From assembly GCA_963769745.1 (NCBI GenBank), contig CAVYNB010000007.1, forward strand, positions 1 to 64,000: a stretch of DNA of 64,000 nt, in the 5' to 3' direction. Shown piece by piece: positions 8,745 through 17,344 of the stretch; position 1 is the first letter of the stretch, and every line of letters starts with the position of its first letter. Below the pieces are notes generated by a model that did not search any database, was not told the origin of the DNA, and saw nothing but the letters and a program-made list of their open reading frames with translations. Origin of the DNA: JALORV01 sp963769745 (GTDB taxonomy: Bacteria; Pseudomonadota; Gammaproteobacteria; Burkholderiales; Burkholderiaceae_F). The translations under genes were made by a program, and so were the position numbers.

Positions 8745-8990
8745 GAGGGTTCCTGAGTGCTTCCGATGTGCCGGACATGAGCTGATCGCTGACCAATTCT
8801 TCGGCTGACCGTGTCAAGGCGCAACGCCGCGGTTTCGGGAGTGCCACAACGGTCAGTCGAAAAACCGGTGCTGCTGTCAACCATTCACCGCGTTTCTGTC
8901 GAAAGCTTGATTGGCGAAAGCGCCGTGGCGTGAAGAATAGCCGCATGGTCGAACGACGAGCGGCTTGAATGTCCCACAAGGCGTGGAAGT

Positions 8991-9066
8991 TGGCTCCCCG
9001 ACCTGGACTCGAACCAGGGACCTGCGGATTAACAGTCCGACGCTCTACCAACTGAGCTATCGGGGA
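8991..9066 (-). tRNA. tRNA-Asn (GTT)
   Basis: On the minus strand the 76-base cloverleaf begins TCCCCGATAGCTCAGTTGG and ends with the pairing acceptor arm and an encoded CCA (TGG at 8991-8993 on the plus strand). The anticodon GTT is at 9031-9033 and the T-arm GGTTCGAGTCC is intact. It has its own promoter at 9083-9111. Confidence 0.97.
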
Positions 9067-9402
9067 AGACAGCAAGCCTGCAAGTATAGCGAGGCGCCGC
9101 GGGCGTCGCAAAAGATCCGAGTTCAGCGCCGGCACGTCTTGGCTTTTGAACGTGGGGCACGTACCAGATAGCGGCGATGGCGTCCCGCCTTGAGACGTCA
9201 TTCCGCGAACGGCTGCAGTGTTTATGATCTGCATGATGCCGGGTAAAAACCGGTGTTCTGATCAGATCAAGAAGTGCCTGCAGCGCACTCAGAGGGGGAT
9301 CGGTCCAATGGCCGATCAGCGGAGCAATTTCGGCTCGAGCCACCCCGGAGCGATCGCGTGCCAGAGAAGTCCCAGAAAAGCAGCAAGGAAATGTGGGAGG
9401 CG
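9067..9402. other. Intergenic region with no gene
   Basis: About 336 bases hold the tRNA-Asn promoter and the upstream region of the methyltransferase gene. A short GTG-started frame from 9274 leads into the methyltransferase but has no family resemblance before 9403. No RNA gene or repeat is evident. Confidence 0.5.
9083..9111 (-). promoter_or_regulatory. Sigma-70 promoter of tRNA-Asn
   Basis: On the minus strand TTGCGA (9106-9111) and TATACT (9083-9088) are separated by exactly 17 bases, ending 16 bases before the tRNA 5' end. Confidence 0.7.
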
Positions 9403-10169
9403 ATGCACGCAAGCAGCGCTCCCTCGGCGTCCTATCCCCAGCCGGAACGCTTTCGCGGAAATTTCGACCTCGTCGATCGCTTCGCAAGCACATTCCAGAT
9501 GGACGCGGCCGTCGACTGCTCGAGATGGGTTGCGGCGGTTCCAAGTGGCTGCCCTGGTTTGCGCGGGAGATGGGCTACGAAGTGGAGGGTGTGGACTACT
9601 CGCCGCGCGGCTGCACCAACGCCCGGCAAAGTCTCGACGCAGCCAACGTGACCGGCACGGTCCACTGCGTCGACTTCCTGCAGCTCGGACCGGAATTCGA
9701 TGGCAAGTACGACGTCGTGACATCGTTCGGCGTCATCGAGCACTTCGTGCGGCCTGCCGCCATACTGAAGCTGTTCGCACGCTGTCTGCGCACTGGGGGT
9801 CTTGCGCTGACGTTCGTGCCAAACATGGCAGGGCTGTACGGTGAGCTGATCAAACGATTCGACCGAGCCCTGTACGACACGCACGTTCTTTTCGATCTAC
9901 GCCAGTTCGCCTCGTTTCATGAGGAAGCAGGCCTTGAGATCGTGCACGCCGCGTACACCGGATGGGCCGACTTCCAGTCGATTCCGGTCGACAGATTCGG
10001 AGCGATGCCCGGCCTGGTGCTGAAGAATCTCATCTATGCGTGGAATCGATCGCTGCTGGTCGCGTACCGGGGGTTGCCAGACTTTCGGCCGCAATCCGCG
10101 TACTTCTGCGACTCGATGCTCGTGCTGGCCAGGGCTCCCGCATCCGGCACTAACTTGTCGCTTCACTGA
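9403..10169 (+). CDS. Class I SAM-dependent methyltransferase (frameshifted)
   Basis: A one-base deletion near 9510 separates the N-terminal part (from MHASSAPSASYPQPERFRGNF) from the catalytic part. The latter shows SAM motif I LLEMGCGGSKW, the acidic motif VEGVDYS, and the post-motif DVVTSFGVIEHF. Corrected length is about 255 residues. The start at ATG 9403 is preceded by GGGAGG at the right distance. The fold is that of methyltransferase-11/ubiE-type small-molecule or polysaccharide methyltransferases; the substrate is unknown. It is a single gene convergent with the aminotransferase, so context gives little. An alternative start at ATG 9391 has a weaker ribosome site. Confidence 0.75.
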
Positions 10170-10205
10170 CTCGTGAGTGCCAGTCGTGCACGGTGCCAAA
10201 GTGGG

Positions 10206-11417
10206 TCAGTCTGTTTCAAGGACTCTTGCGATCGCGTCAGCAACGTAGTCGACATTTCGTGAATTGAGCGCTGCCACGCAGATGCGACCGCTGGAGACGG
10301 CATAGATGCCGAACTCGTCGCGCAATCGTTCGACCTGCTCGGAGGTCAGTCCCGAGTAGGAAAACATGCCGACCTGCTTCTCGATGAACGAAAAGTCGCG
10401 CTTCACCTTGCGTGCGGCGAGTCCTTCGGCGAGCCGGTGCCTCATGGATTTGATGCGGGCGCGCATTTCGCCGAGTTCGGCTTCCCATTCGGCGCGCAGT
10501 TCGGGCGTGTTGAGGACGGTGGCCACGACCATTCCCCCGTGCGTCGGCGGGGTGGAGTAGTTGGCGCGGATCACGCGCTTCAGCTGGCTCAGCACACGGG
10601 CCGACTCTTCCTGGCTCTGGTCGACGATCGACAGTGCGCCGACCCGTTCGCCGTACAGAGAGAAGCTCTTCGAGAACGAACTGGAGACAAGAAAGGTGAT
10701 GCCCGAATCGGCAAACATGCGGACCGCAGCGCCATCCTCTTCGATGCCGGACCCGAAGCCCTGGTAGGCGATGTCGAGGAACGGAACCAGGTTGCCCTGT
10801 CGGACGATCTCGATCACCTGCCGCCAGTGGTCCCGCGTGAGGTCGACTCCGGTCGGGTTGTGGCAGCAGGCATGCAGCACGACAATCGTTCCGGCGGGAA
10901 GCGCGCGCAGGCCGTCGGCCATGCCGGCGAAATTGAGGCCATTCGTTTTTGCGTCGTAGTAGGGGTATGACACGACCGGGAAGCCGGCGCTTTCGAAGAT
11001 CGCCCGGTGGTTCTCCCAGCTCGGGTCGCTGATGGCGACGGTCGAATTCGGCAGTACACGCCGCAACAGTTCGGCGCCGATTCGAAGGCCGCCTGTGCCT
11101 CCAAGCGCCTGTGCGGTGATGACACGGCCTTGCTTCAGCAACCCCGAATCCTTGCCGAGCAGCATTTGCTGCACGGCGGCGTCATAGGCCGGGATCCCCT
11201 CGATCGGCAGGTAGCCGCGCGGCGTCGGCTGCGCTGCGCGCCGACGCTCGGCCTCCGCCACTGCTCGCATGACCGGAATCTTGCCGTCATCGGAGAAGTA
11301 CACGCCGACACCCAGGTTGACCTTGTCTGGGCGTATGTCATGCGCAAAGCCTTCATTGAGTCCGAGGATCGGGTCGCGCGGGGCGAGTTCGACGTTGGCA
11401 AACAGCGATGAGCTCAT
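10206..11417 (-). CDS. tyrB: Aspartate/aromatic-amino-acid aminotransferase
   Basis: A 403-residue PLP enzyme of aminotransferase family I, subgroup Ia. It starts MSSSLFANVELAPRDPILGLNEGF, as in AspC/TyrB. Visible motifs include the VVLHACCHNPTGVDL substrate/PLP loop, the FLDIAYQGFG strand, the PLP lysine in SSSFSKSFSLYGERVGAL and a C-terminal arginine region. It transfers amino groups between aspartate, tyrosine or phenylalanine and 2-oxoglutarate in the cytosol. Whether it is an aspC- or tyrB-type enzyme cannot be settled by eye. The start at 11417 is preferred over an upstream ATG at 11444, because the family begins at MSSSLF. It is transcribed divergently from uvrB. Confidence 0.9.
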   Translation of the reverse strand: MSSSLFANVELAPRDPILGLNEGFAHDIRPDKVNLGVGVYFSDDGKIPVMRAVAEAERRRAAQPTPRGYLPIEGIPAYDAAVQQMLLGKDSGLLKQGRVITAQALGGTGGLRIGAELLRRVLPNSTVAISDPSWENHRAIFESAGFPVVSYPYYDAKTNGLNFAGMADGLRALPAGTIVVLHACCHNPTGVDLTRDHWRQVIEIVRQGNLVPFLDIAYQGFGSGIEEDGAAVRMFADSGITFLVSSSFSKSFSLYGERVGALSIVDQSQEESARVLSQLKRVIRANYSTPPTHGGMVVATVLNTPELRAEWEAELGEMRARIKSMRHRLAEGLAARKVKRDFSFIEKQVGMFSYSGLTSEQVERLRDEFGIYAVSSGRICVAALNSRNVDYVADAIARVLETD

Positions 11418-11725
11418 GCGTGTCCTGGCGGCCTTTTGCGGCACAGGTTCCGTTTGTTAATCAGACACTTGGGGTGAATGCTTCAGCAAACTTGCGAGGA
11501 ATTTGGCTGCATTTTGCTGCAGCGCTGACTTTTCGCCGCCAGACGATGGTGCATCTGTCAAGGCAAAAATCTCGAAACATTGCTCGGAATGATTCTCAAA
11601 TGCATCGTAAGTTATTGATTTAACGTGGCTGAGTTACTCCGCCTCGCTCTTGATGAGGTATGGGCTTTTTTGCATCGCGATGCTAGCATTCGCGCTTGTC
11701 TACGCGCTATTGCAGTGCAAAAAAC
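11418..11725. other. Divergent intergenic region between tyrB and uvrB
   Basis: About 308 bases, AT-richer than the flanks, holding the presumed promoters of both genes. A perfect 12-bp palindrome GCATCGCGATGC sits at 11672-11683 directly after a T6 run. No LexA box (CTGT-N8-ACAG) was found and no gene is evident. Confidence 0.5.
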
Positions 11726-13789
11726 GTGTTCCTGACCTTTCCTAACAGTCCGTTCCAGTTGCACCAGCCGTTTGACCCGGCCGGTGACCAGCCGGAAGCC
11801 ATCGAAAAGCTCTGGCAGGGGCTGGTCGACGGGCTCGCATTTCAGACGCTGCTGGGAGTGACCGGATCGGGCAAGACATTCACGATGGCCAACGTCATCG
11901 CACGCGCGGGCTGCCCCACGCTGGTGCTTGCTCCGAACAAGACGCTGGCGGCGCAACTGTACTCGGAAATGCGCGAGTTCTTCCCGAACAACGCGGTCGA
12001 GTATTTCGTTTCCTATTACGACTACTACCAGCCCGAGGCCTACGTTCCCTCGCGCGACCTGTACATCGAGAAGGACTCGTCGATCAACGAGCACATCGAG
12101 CAGATGCGGCTGTCGGCGACCAAGTCGCTGCTCGAGCGGCGCGACGTGGTCATCATCGCGTCCGTGTCGGCCATCTACGGCATCGGCAATCCCTCGGACT
12201 ACCACTCGATGGTGCTGACGCTGCGGCACAAGGACCGTCTGAGCCAGCGCGACATCATCGTCCGGCTGACGCAGATGCAGTACAAGCGCAGCGAGCTCGA
12301 GTTCTCGCGCGGAACGTTCCGCGTGCGCGGCGACACGATCGACATCTTCCCGGCCGAGCACGCCGAACTGGCCGTGCGCGTCGAACTGTATGACGACGAG
12401 GTGGATTCGATCCAGCTGTTTGATCCGCTGACGGGCCGTGTACGTCAGAAGATCCCGCGCTTCACCCTCTATCCATCGTCGCACTACGTGACGCCGCGGG
12501 ACAACGTCCTGCGCGCGCTCGACGGCATCAAGGCCGAGCTGAAGGAGCGCATCGAGCAGTTCGTCACGAGCGGCAAGCTGGTCGAGGCCCAGCGCATCGA
12601 GCAGCGCACGCGCTTCGACATGGAAATGCTCAACGAACTCGGGTTCTGCAAGGGCATCGAGAATTACACGCGCCATATTTCCGGAGCCGCTCCGGGCGAG
12701 CCGCCGCCGACGCTGGTCGACTACCTGCCGCCCGACGCACTGCTGATCATCGACGAGTCGCATGTCACCGTGCCGCAGCTCGGCGGGATGTATCGCGGCG
12801 ACCGCGCACGCAAGGAGACGCTGGTCGAGTTCGGTTTCCGCCTGCCGTCGGCCCTGGACAACCGACCGCTGCGATTCGACGAGTTCGAGCGGAAGATGCG
12901 CCGCTGCGTCTTCGTCAGTGCCACGCCGTCCGGCTACGAGATGGAGCATTCGTCACAGATCGTGGAGCAGGTCGTGCGGCCCACCGGGCTCATCGATCCG
13001 GCGGTGGAGGTGCGTCCGGCGCGCACGCAGGTGGATGACGTGCTGTCCGAAATCGCGCTGCGCGTGGCGAAGAAGGAGCGCGTGCTCATCACCACGCTGA
13101 CCAAGCGCATGGCCGAGGATCTCACCGAGTTCCTCTCGGAGCACGGCGTCAAGGTGCGCTATCTGCATTCGGACGTCGACACGGTCGAGCGCGTCGAGAT
13201 CATCCGCGACCTGCGCACCGGCACCTTCGACGTACTGGTCGGCATCAACCTGCTGCGCGAAGGCCTGGACCTGCCGGAAGTGTCTCTGGTGGCGATCCTG
13301 GATGCCGACAAGGAAGGCTTCCTTCGGTCGGAGCGGTCCCTGATCCAGACGATCGGTCGCGCCGCACGCAATATCAACGGCACGGCGATCCTGTATGCGG
13401 ACTCCGTGACGGACTCCATGAAACGGGCGCTGGACGAGACCGACCGGCGGCGCGGACGCCAGGAAGCCTTCAACGCCACGCATGGGATCGTTCCGCGCGG
13501 CGTCATCAAGGAAGTGCGCGAGCTGATCGACGGCGTGTACGACCCGTCGTCGCAGCGCGAGGAGCGCAAGGCGGCCGCTGCCACCGCGGAATACGAAGTG
13601 ATGTCGGAAAAGCAGGTCTCGAAGGAACTCAAGCGGCTCGAGAAGCTGATGTTCGAGCATGCGAAGAATCTCGAGTTCGAGAAGGCGGCGCGGGTGCGCG
13701 ACCAGCTGGCACTGCTCAAGGAACAGGTCTTTGGTGCCGGAGGATCGACCAATGTCGTGCCCCTGGTTCCGGGCGAGAAGGCAGCCTGA
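11726..13789 (+). CDS. uvrB: Excinuclease ABC subunit B
   Basis: The damage-verifying helicase-like subunit of nucleotide excision repair, acting with UvrA and UvrC. The sequence shows the N-terminal family start FPNSPFQLHQPFDPAGDQPEAI, Walker A GVTGSGKTFTMANVI, the beta-hairpin YFVSYYDYYQPEAYVP, the DESH Walker B box, motif VI QTIGRAARN and the C-terminal UVR domain (LMFEHAKNLEFEKAARVRDQL). The GTG at 11726 gives 687 residues, a normal length; a TTG at 11696 would add ten. It is a lone gene, with the phosphatase gene following after 215 bases. Unlike E. coli, no SOS box was seen upstream. Confidence 0.97.
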   Translation: MFLTFPNSPFQLHQPFDPAGDQPEAIEKLWQGLVDGLAFQTLLGVTGSGKTFTMANVIARAGCPTLVLAPNKTLAAQLYSEMREFFPNNAVEYFVSYYDYYQPEAYVPSRDLYIEKDSSINEHIEQMRLSATKSLLERRDVVIIASVSAIYGIGNPSDYHSMVLTLRHKDRLSQRDIIVRLTQMQYKRSELEFSRGTFRVRGDTIDIFPAEHAELAVRVELYDDEVDSIQLFDPLTGRVRQKIPRFTLYPSSHYVTPRDNVLRALDGIKAELKERIEQFVTSGKLVEAQRIEQRTRFDMEMLNELGFCKGIENYTRHISGAAPGEPPPTLVDYLPPDALLIIDESHVTVPQLGGMYRGDRARKETLVEFGFRLPSALDNRPLRFDEFERKMRRCVFVSATPSGYEMEHSSQIVEQVVRPTGLIDPAVEVRPARTQVDDVLSEIALRVAKKERVLITTLTKRMAEDLTEFLSEHGVKVRYLHSDVDTVERVEIIRDLRTGTFDVLVGINLLREGLDLPEVSLVAILDADKEGFLRSERSLIQTIGRAARNINGTAILYADSVTDSMKRALDETDRRRGRQEAFNATHGIVPRGVIKEVRELIDGVYDPSSQREERKAAAATAEYEVMSEKQVSKELKRLEKLMFEHAKNLEFEKAARVRDQLALLKEQVFGAGGSTNVVPLVPGEKAA

Positions 13790-14004
13790 TGGTGACCATC
13801 GAACCCTGCATGGAAGTCGTGGCCCCGCCCGATGGCGTGGTCATGCGCGAACTTTTCGGGTTTTCGCGAGTCTGCGGTAATTGGTGTCGTCCAGTGCGGT
13901 GCACTGGCGCGTTGACGGTTTTAGGAAAGGACGTGCCCGCTGTCAGGGGTGCGCATTGAAAATAGGGGCGGCGAACCTGCCCACCGGGAAAGGTGAACGA
14001 GGCT

Positions 14005-14493
14005 ATGACCAAGATCCTCTTTGTTTGCATGGGCAATATCTGCCGCTCGCCCACGGCCGAGGGCGTTTTTCGCAAGATGGTGACCGACGCCGGCCTGGAC
14101 GACAGCGTGCACATCGCCTCGGCCGGAACCCACGCCTACCACGTCGGCGAGCCCGCCGACGTTCGCGCCCAGCAGGCGGCGCGCAAGCGCGGTTATGACA
14201 TCGGCGAGTTCCGTGCCCGCCAGGTCACGCAGGACGACTTCCGTGAGTTCGACCTGATCCTCGCGATGGACTGGGAAAACCTCTCCCTGATGCAACAGCA
14301 GTGCCCGCGCGGCAACAAGCACAAGCTCCATCTGCTGATGCGCTTTGCCGGCGAGTTCGATGCCGCCACGGTGCCGGATCCGTACTACGGCGGTCCCGAG
14401 GGTTTTGGCACGGTGCTCGACTATGTCGAGGACGCCTGCCAGGGCCTGCTCGAAGTCGTGCGCAAGCGCGCGACGATGTACGCAGCCGCCTGA
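14005..14493 (+). CDS. Low-molecular-weight protein-tyrosine phosphatase
   Basis: A 162-residue protein with the complete LMW-PTP P-loop, C8-X5-R14-S (VCMGNICRSPTAEG), and the general-acid loop DPYYGG near residue 130. These enzymes hydrolyse phosphotyrosine on proteins. Bacterial members (Etp/Wzb) often pair with tyrosine kinases controlling exopolysaccharide, but no kinase or export gene lies next to this one. The ATG at 14005 is chosen over a GTG at 13993 because family members start at MTKILFVC and GAACGAGG precedes it. The gene ends in a strong terminator at 14517-14548, so it is monocistronic. About 215 bases upstream of it have no gene. Confidence 0.92.
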   Translation: MTKILFVCMGNICRSPTAEGVFRKMVTDAGLDDSVHIASAGTHAYHVGEPADVRAQQAARKRGYDIGEFRARQVTQDDFREFDLILAMDWENLSLMQQQCPRGNKHKLHLLMRFAGEFDAATVPDPYYGGPEGFGTVLDYVEDACQGLLEVVRKRATMYAAA

Positions 14494-14516
14494 TCACCCC
14501 GGTTTGGCCCCATGAC

Positions 14517-14548
14517 GCGAGGCGCCCCGGCGCCTCGCTTCGTTTTTT
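14517..14548 (+). terminator. Rho-independent terminator
   Basis: GCGAGGCGCC/GGCGCCTCGC forms a long GC stem (14517-14526 and 14529-14538), followed by TTCGTTTTTT. It lies 24 bases after the phosphatase stop. Confidence 0.9.
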
Positions 14549-14614
14549 GGGCACCGGATCTGCGGCCAGATCGATCCGCGCGTTATGAATCAAGTGGCGT
14601 GGCCCAGGTAACCC

Positions 14615-15184
14615 ATGGATCCCAGAACAGTTCTCGACTTCTGGTTCGGCACCGAAGGATCGCCCGCATCCGGAACGGTGCGCGATCTCTGGTTCACCAA
14701 GTCCGAGGCGACGGACGCGGAAATTCGCGAGCGCTTTGGCGCGACCATCGACGCCGCCCTTCAGGGTCAACTCGATCACTGGGCCTTGTCGGCGGATGGG
14801 ACGCTGGCGCTCATCCTGGTGCTCGACCAGTTCACGCGCAACGTCTTCCGAGACACGCCGCGCGCTTTCGCCGGCGATGCGGCCGCGCTGGGTTACGCCC
14901 GGCACCTCGTCTACTCGGGCGCCGACCAGCACTACGGCACGCTGCAGCGGTGGTTCATCTACATGCCGTTCGAGCATTCTGAGAGCCTCGTCGACCAGTA
15001 CGAGTCGGTGCGGCTGTTTGCGGCGCTGGCAGACGACGGCGAAGGTGCCCCGCTGGACTGGGCACGCAAGCACTTCGACGTGATCCGGCGGTTCGGCCGA
15101 TTTCCCCACCGCAACGCCATCCTCGGACGCGCATCGACGCCCGAAGAAACCGAGTTCCTGAGTCGTCCCGGCTCGCGGTTCTGA
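14615..15184 (+). CDS. DUF924 family protein
   Basis: A 189-residue soluble protein of the DUF924 (YbiP/TPR-like helical) family. It starts with the characteristic VLDFWFG, followed by LWF near residue 30, then the conserved LALILVLDQFTRNVFRDTPRAFAGD and FIYMPFEHSES blocks. The family is widespread in Proteobacteria, has an all-helical structure and no established function. The family assignment rests on these blocks, and no activity is claimed. The ATG at 14615 is only 86 bases before the tsaB-rimI-udg operon begins at 15270 but is separated from it by a short gap, so independent transcription is possible. Confidence 0.85.
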   Translation: MDPRTVLDFWFGTEGSPASGTVRDLWFTKSEATDAEIRERFGATIDAALQGQLDHWALSADGTLALILVLDQFTRNVFRDTPRAFAGDAAALGYARHLVYSGADQHYGTLQRWFIYMPFEHSESLVDQYESVRLFAALADDGEGAPLDWARKHFDVIRRFGRFPHRNAILGRASTPEETEFLSRPGSRF

Positions 15185-15269
15185 CGCCGGGAGCACCCGG
15201 CGCGGCGCTCCGTCGCAAGGGCGTGTCTAGAATCCGCGCATCTCAGCAATCGGCAACGGCGGCTGCCGC

Positions 15270-15999
15270 ATGACCTTTCCTTCGATTCTCGCCCTCGACA
15301 CCGCGACCGAGACCTGTTCGGTGGCACTGCTGACGCCGGCGGGCACGATCTGCCGAGCTGAAACCGTGGGCCAGCGGCACTCGGAGCGCGCCCTGCCGAT
15401 GGTCGACGAGGTCCTGCAGGAGGCGGGCATCGCGCTGAAGGACCTCGACTACCTTGCCTTCGGCGCAGGCCCCGGATCGTTCACCGGACTGCGTATCGCG
15501 TGCGGCCTGGTGCAGGGCCTGGCCTGGGGCTGCGGCAAGCCCGTGATTCCGGTCGGCAACCTGATGGCACTTGCAGCACGTGCGCTGGCGGAGGCACCGG
15601 AGTGCCGGACGGTCCTGTGCGCCATCGATGCGCGCATGCATGAGGCGTATTGCGCGGTCTACCAGCGGGGAAGCGAGATCATCGAACTCCGCGCGCCGTC
15701 GTCTGGCCAAGCCGCACGTGCTGACCGAGCTTGCCAGCGGGGTCGACGCGGTCGCTGGAGACGCGCTGACGGTCTTCCCGGAGGCATGGCCCGACGGCGG
15801 GAACCTGCGCCGATTTCCCTCGCTGCGCGCCGATGCGGCCGACATCGCGCGTATCGCATCGTCGCCCGCCATGCGGGCGCAGGCCGTTGCGGCACAGGAT
15901 GCCGCGCCGCTGTACGTCCGTGACCACGTGGCGCTGACGACCGATGAGCGACGCGCCCGCGCGTTGGCCTCCTCGGTGGCCTCCTCGGTGGCGACATGA
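15270..15999 (+). CDS. tsaB: tRNA threonylcarbamoyladenosine biosynthesis protein TsaB (frameshifted)
   Basis: TsaB is the non-catalytic partner of TsaD in making t6A37 on ANN-decoding tRNAs. The N-terminal ASKHA half is clear: ILALDTATETCSVALL, then YLAFGAGPGSFTGLRIACGLVQGLA and IPVGNLMALA. One extra base near 15699 shifts the frame; the C-terminal part continues as RLAKPHVLTELASG and ends ALASSVASSVAT at 15999. Removing it gives a normal 242 residues. TsaB is essential in most bacteria, so an error in the sequence is the likeliest explanation. The TGA overlaps the ATG of rimI, the usual tsaB-rimI coupling. Confidence 0.9.
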
Positions 16000-16463
16000 G
16001 CGCCCAGCTGCGTCCCGAGGCGGAACGCTTTGCGCCGATGACCGCGGGCGATCTCGACGATGTGGTCGAGGTCGAACGGCACATCTATCCCTTTCCCTGG
16101 ACGCACGGCAACTTTGCCGACTCGCTGCGATCGGGCTACAGCTGCTGGGTGTTGCGCGATCCGGACGGACGCCTTCAGGCCTACGCCATCGTGATGCTCG
16201 CGCTGGACGAAGCGCATCTTCTCAACCTCAGCGTCGCGCGCGAGGCGCAGCGTGCGGGACTGGGATGGCGCACGCTCGAATGGGTGGCGGAGGTGGCGCG
16301 CGGGCACGGTGCGCGTACGCTGCTGCTCGAAGTGCGGCCAAGCAATCCCGCCGCCATGCGGCTTTATCAACGGTACGGCTTCGAGCGCATCGGACTGCGT
16401 CGCGGCTACTACCCCGCGCGTGAAGGGCGCGAGGACGCGATCGTCATGAGGATTTCGCTGTGA
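15996..16463 (+). CDS. rimI: Ribosomal-protein-alanine N-acetyltransferase
   Basis: A 155-residue single GNAT domain. The acetyl-CoA binding core is visible as LLNLSVAREAQRAGLGWRTLEWV (motif A, Q/RxxGxG/A variant), then LLLEVRPSNPAAMRLYQRYGFERIGLRRGYYP, the hallmark of RimI, and EDAIVMRISL at the end. RimI acetylates the N-terminal alanine of ribosomal protein S18. It sits between tsaB (4-base overlap) and the uracil-DNA glycosylase gene (GTGA overlap), the standard betaproteobacterial order, which supports the assignment over a generic acetyltransferase. Confidence 0.93.
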   Translation: MSAQLRPEAERFAPMTAGDLDDVVEVERHIYPFPWTHGNFADSLRSGYSCWVLRDPDGRLQAYAIVMLALDEAHLLNLSVAREAQRAGLGWRTLEWVAEVARGHGARTLLLEVRPSNPAAMRLYQRYGFERIGLRRGYYPAREGREDAIVMRISL

Positions 16464-17344
16464 CACTCGACGTGCGCCGCGCCAGGCTTTGGTCCGCGAT
16501 GGGACTCGGCCCCGTCTGGTCGTTGCGCGTGGCGGCCCCCGCCCCGGGAGCGCCGGCGGCACCCACGGGCGAACTGTCCCGGTCCGACCGCATTGCGCGG
16601 ATGGACTGGGACGAGCTGGAGCAGGCCGTTTCCACCTGCACGGCCTGCGCGCTCAGCACGACGCGCACGCGTACGGTGTTCGGCACAGGGCACCGCGCTG
16701 CGGAGTGGATGCTGGTCGGCGAGGCGCCGGGCGTGGAAGAGGACGCGCGCGGCGAACCGTTCGTGGGCCAGGCCGGCCGGCTGCTCGACAACATGCTGGC
16801 GGCGATCGGACTGACGCGGGCCGGCGCGACACCGCAGTCGGTCTACATCGCCAATGTGCTGAAGTGCCGCCCTCCAGGCAATCGCAATCCGGCGCCGGAC
16901 GAAGTGGCATCGTGCGATCCGTTCCTCAGGCGGCAGATCGAACTCGTCAACCCGAAGCTGGTGCTGGTCATGGGCCGCTTCGCGTCGCAGTCGCTGCTGG
17001 GAACCGACGCCAGCATCGCGAGCCTGCGCGGCAAGGTCCATCGCATCGAGGTCGCAGGCCGCAGTGTCGCGGTGGTCGTCACCTACCACCCCGCCTACCT
17101 GCTGCGCAACATGGCCGACAAGGCCAAGTCATGGGCTGACCTCTGCTTTGCGCGCGACGTCGTCGAGCGCGTGGTTAGTGTCGGTCTTCGCCGATCAGCG
17201 CCACCGAGTCGAACTGGCGCTGGTTGTAGCGATGCCGCATCATCACCAGGATCATCGATAGCGCGACGAACAGGCCGAAGAGCAGCATCACGGCCTGGAT
17301 CGACAGGTTCAGCCAGATCAGCAGCGCGTAGAGTCCCAGCATGA
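16460..17344 (+). CDS. Uracil-DNA glycosylase, family 4 (Fe-S)
   Basis: A type 4/5-like UDG that removes uracil from DNA. The catalytic motif GEAPGVEEDARGEPFVGQAGRLLDNML is complete, the C-terminal DNA-contact motif VVTYHPAYLLRN is present, and cysteines in CTACAL and near CRPPGNRNPAPDEVASCDPF fit the [4Fe-4S] site. The open frame continues to 17344, running antisense through the end of lplT for about 170 bases with R/S/G-rich, non-conserved sequence. Family members end near DLCFARDVVERV, and a one-base deletion would restore a TAG at 17176-17178 and a 239-residue protein. So the last 55 codons are doubtful. It is translationally coupled to rimI. Confidence 0.9.
   Translation: MTLDVRRARLWSAMGLGPVWSLRVAAPAPGAPAAPTGELSRSDRIARMDWDELEQAVSTCTACALSTTRTRTVFGTGHRAAEWMLVGEAPGVEEDARGEPFVGQAGRLLDNMLAAIGLTRAGATPQSVYIANVLKCRPPGNRNPAPDEVASCDPFLRRQIELVNPKLVLVMGRFASQSLLGTDASIASLRGKVHRIEVAGRSVAVVVTYHPAYLLRNMADKAKSWADLCFARDVVERVVSVGLRRSAPPSRTGAGCSDAASSPGSSIARRTGRRAASRPGSTGSARSAARRVPA

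Noticed and set aside
8745..8990. Possible FNR/Anr box upstream of cydA
   Set aside because: No TTGAT-N4-ATCAA match; a TTGAT half-site near 8908 has no partner.
11418..11725. SOS (LexA) box upstream of uvrB
   Set aside because: A CTGT half-site occurs near 11555 but no properly spaced ACAG partner.
11612..13660. Antisense frames opposite uvrB (445 and 235 codons)
   Set aside because: uvrB is complete with all helicase motifs; the antisense translations have no recognisable domain.
15944..15999. Short repeat GCCTCCTCGGTG twice at the end of tsaB
   Set aside because: It encodes a duplicated SSV segment of the protein tail; too short to call a mobile or regulatory repeat.
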